From Thiomicrorhabdus sp. ZW0627 (lineage in GTDB: Bacteria > Pseudomonadota > Gammaproteobacteria > Thiomicrospirales > Thiomicrospiraceae): a stretch of 64,000 nucleotides of DNA. The DNA lies in assembly GCF_029767005.1 (NCBI RefSeq), contig NZ_JARUQR010000001.1, forward strand, positions 305,028 through 369,027. Direction: 5' to 3'. Of this stretch, positions 63,725 through 64,000 are shown piece after piece; positions within the stretch are counted from its first letter, which is position 1; each line of letters begins with the position of its first letter. The position numbers and the translations under genes were made by a program. The notes beneath the pieces are model-generated. The model made no database searches and was not told the origin of the DNA. It saw only the letters and a program-made list of their open reading frames with translations.

Positions 63725-64000
63725 AATGTTATTTTTATTCTCTGGAAAGGTTGAGAGCAGTTCTATTTGAAATGCAGTCTACTAGAGCCTTCCAGACCTG
63801 TCAATTCGGGCTTTGAAGATACTGTAGAATTTATCGACCAGCATGGTTTCTTCGCAAAATCCAACCATAATAACAGTGTGTGAAAGGATTGACTTGTTTT
63901 AAAAAACGAGCAGGCCTGCTGGCTTTGTAAAAGATAGAAACCAACTGTAAAACACCCGAAACAACTCACCCTGTGAATGTTTTCTTTTGAATGATCCGAA
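63725..64000. other. Gene-free stretch upstream of minC
   Basis: No credible start codon or RNA gene; it contains one CAGGCCTG unit (63911-63918, extended to AGCAGGCCTGCT) and is presumably the minC promoter region plus the end of an unseen neighbour. The region is too short to decide. Confidence 0.4.

Noticed and set aside
1-64000. tRNA, rRNA, CRISPR array, prophage or insertion sequence
   Set aside because: I looked through all gaps and found no cloverleaf, no regularly spaced repeats, no transposase or integrase reading frame, and no att-like direct repeats.

Overview
The window is an ordinary gammaproteobacterial chromosome segment of moderate GC, with about 65 protein-coding genes and no rRNA, tRNA, CRISPR array, prophage or insertion sequence that I could recognise. 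The order rpsB-tsf-pyrH-frr-uppS-cdsA, the glnD, dapD/dapE, minCDE, hemJ and rimO genes, and the style of the regulatory RNAs all suit a free-living gammaproteobacterium. A marine Thiomicrospira/Hydrogenovibrio-like sulfur oxidiser (Piscirickettsiaceae) is my best guess, but no gene in the window proves the genus.

Layout. 1-8.5 kb: translation and envelope genes (cdsA, uppS, frr, pyrH, tsf, rpsB) on the minus strand, divergent from map-glnD. 8.5-18.2 kb: lysine/cell-wall genes (dapD, a YffB/ArsC-like protein, dapE, murB, nagZ), a Na+-coupled symporter and an MscS channel. 18.3-26 kb: two transport operons, an L,D-transpeptidase with two peptide-type ABC permeases and a YbhGFSR-like ABC-2 exporter. 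26.2-30 kb: the conserved but unexplained AmmeMemoRadiSam trio, then a cyclic-di-GMP-I type riboswitch ahead of an exported DUF2202 ferritin-like protein. 30-41 kb: a peptide-binding lipoprotein, a TolC-family channel, CYTH, cysM, GST, TrhP with a ferredoxin, a DNA glycosylase, a diguanylate cyclase and rimO. 41.5-44.4 kb: a probable Fur-controlled extracytoplasmic flavin/heme redox cluster (DUF6662-like protein, FMN-binding protein, ApbE, four-helix membrane protein). 45.3-47.8 kb: a retropepsin-like / RimK / M14-like cassette. 48-61.7 kb: mixed genes (periplasmic rhodanese, Asp-box protein, hemJ, slyD, a PAS/GAF/GGDEF/EAL protein, a membrane cytochrome c, AlkD-like, GNAT-like, a large lipoprotein). 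61.9-63.7 kb: minCDE.

Three things stand out at a scale above single genes. First, the palindrome CAGGCCTG occurs at least 20 times in 64 kb, about 20-fold more than chance, and in two intergenic sites grows into perfect 24- and 26-bp palindromes. Second, cyclic-di-GMP signalling recurs: a riboswitch, a GGDEF synthase with an inhibitory site and a GGDEF/EAL protein with a degenerate GGDEF motif. Third, co-transcribed genes are packed with 1- or 4-base start/stop overlaps (TAATG, TGATG, ATGA), which fixes many start codons.
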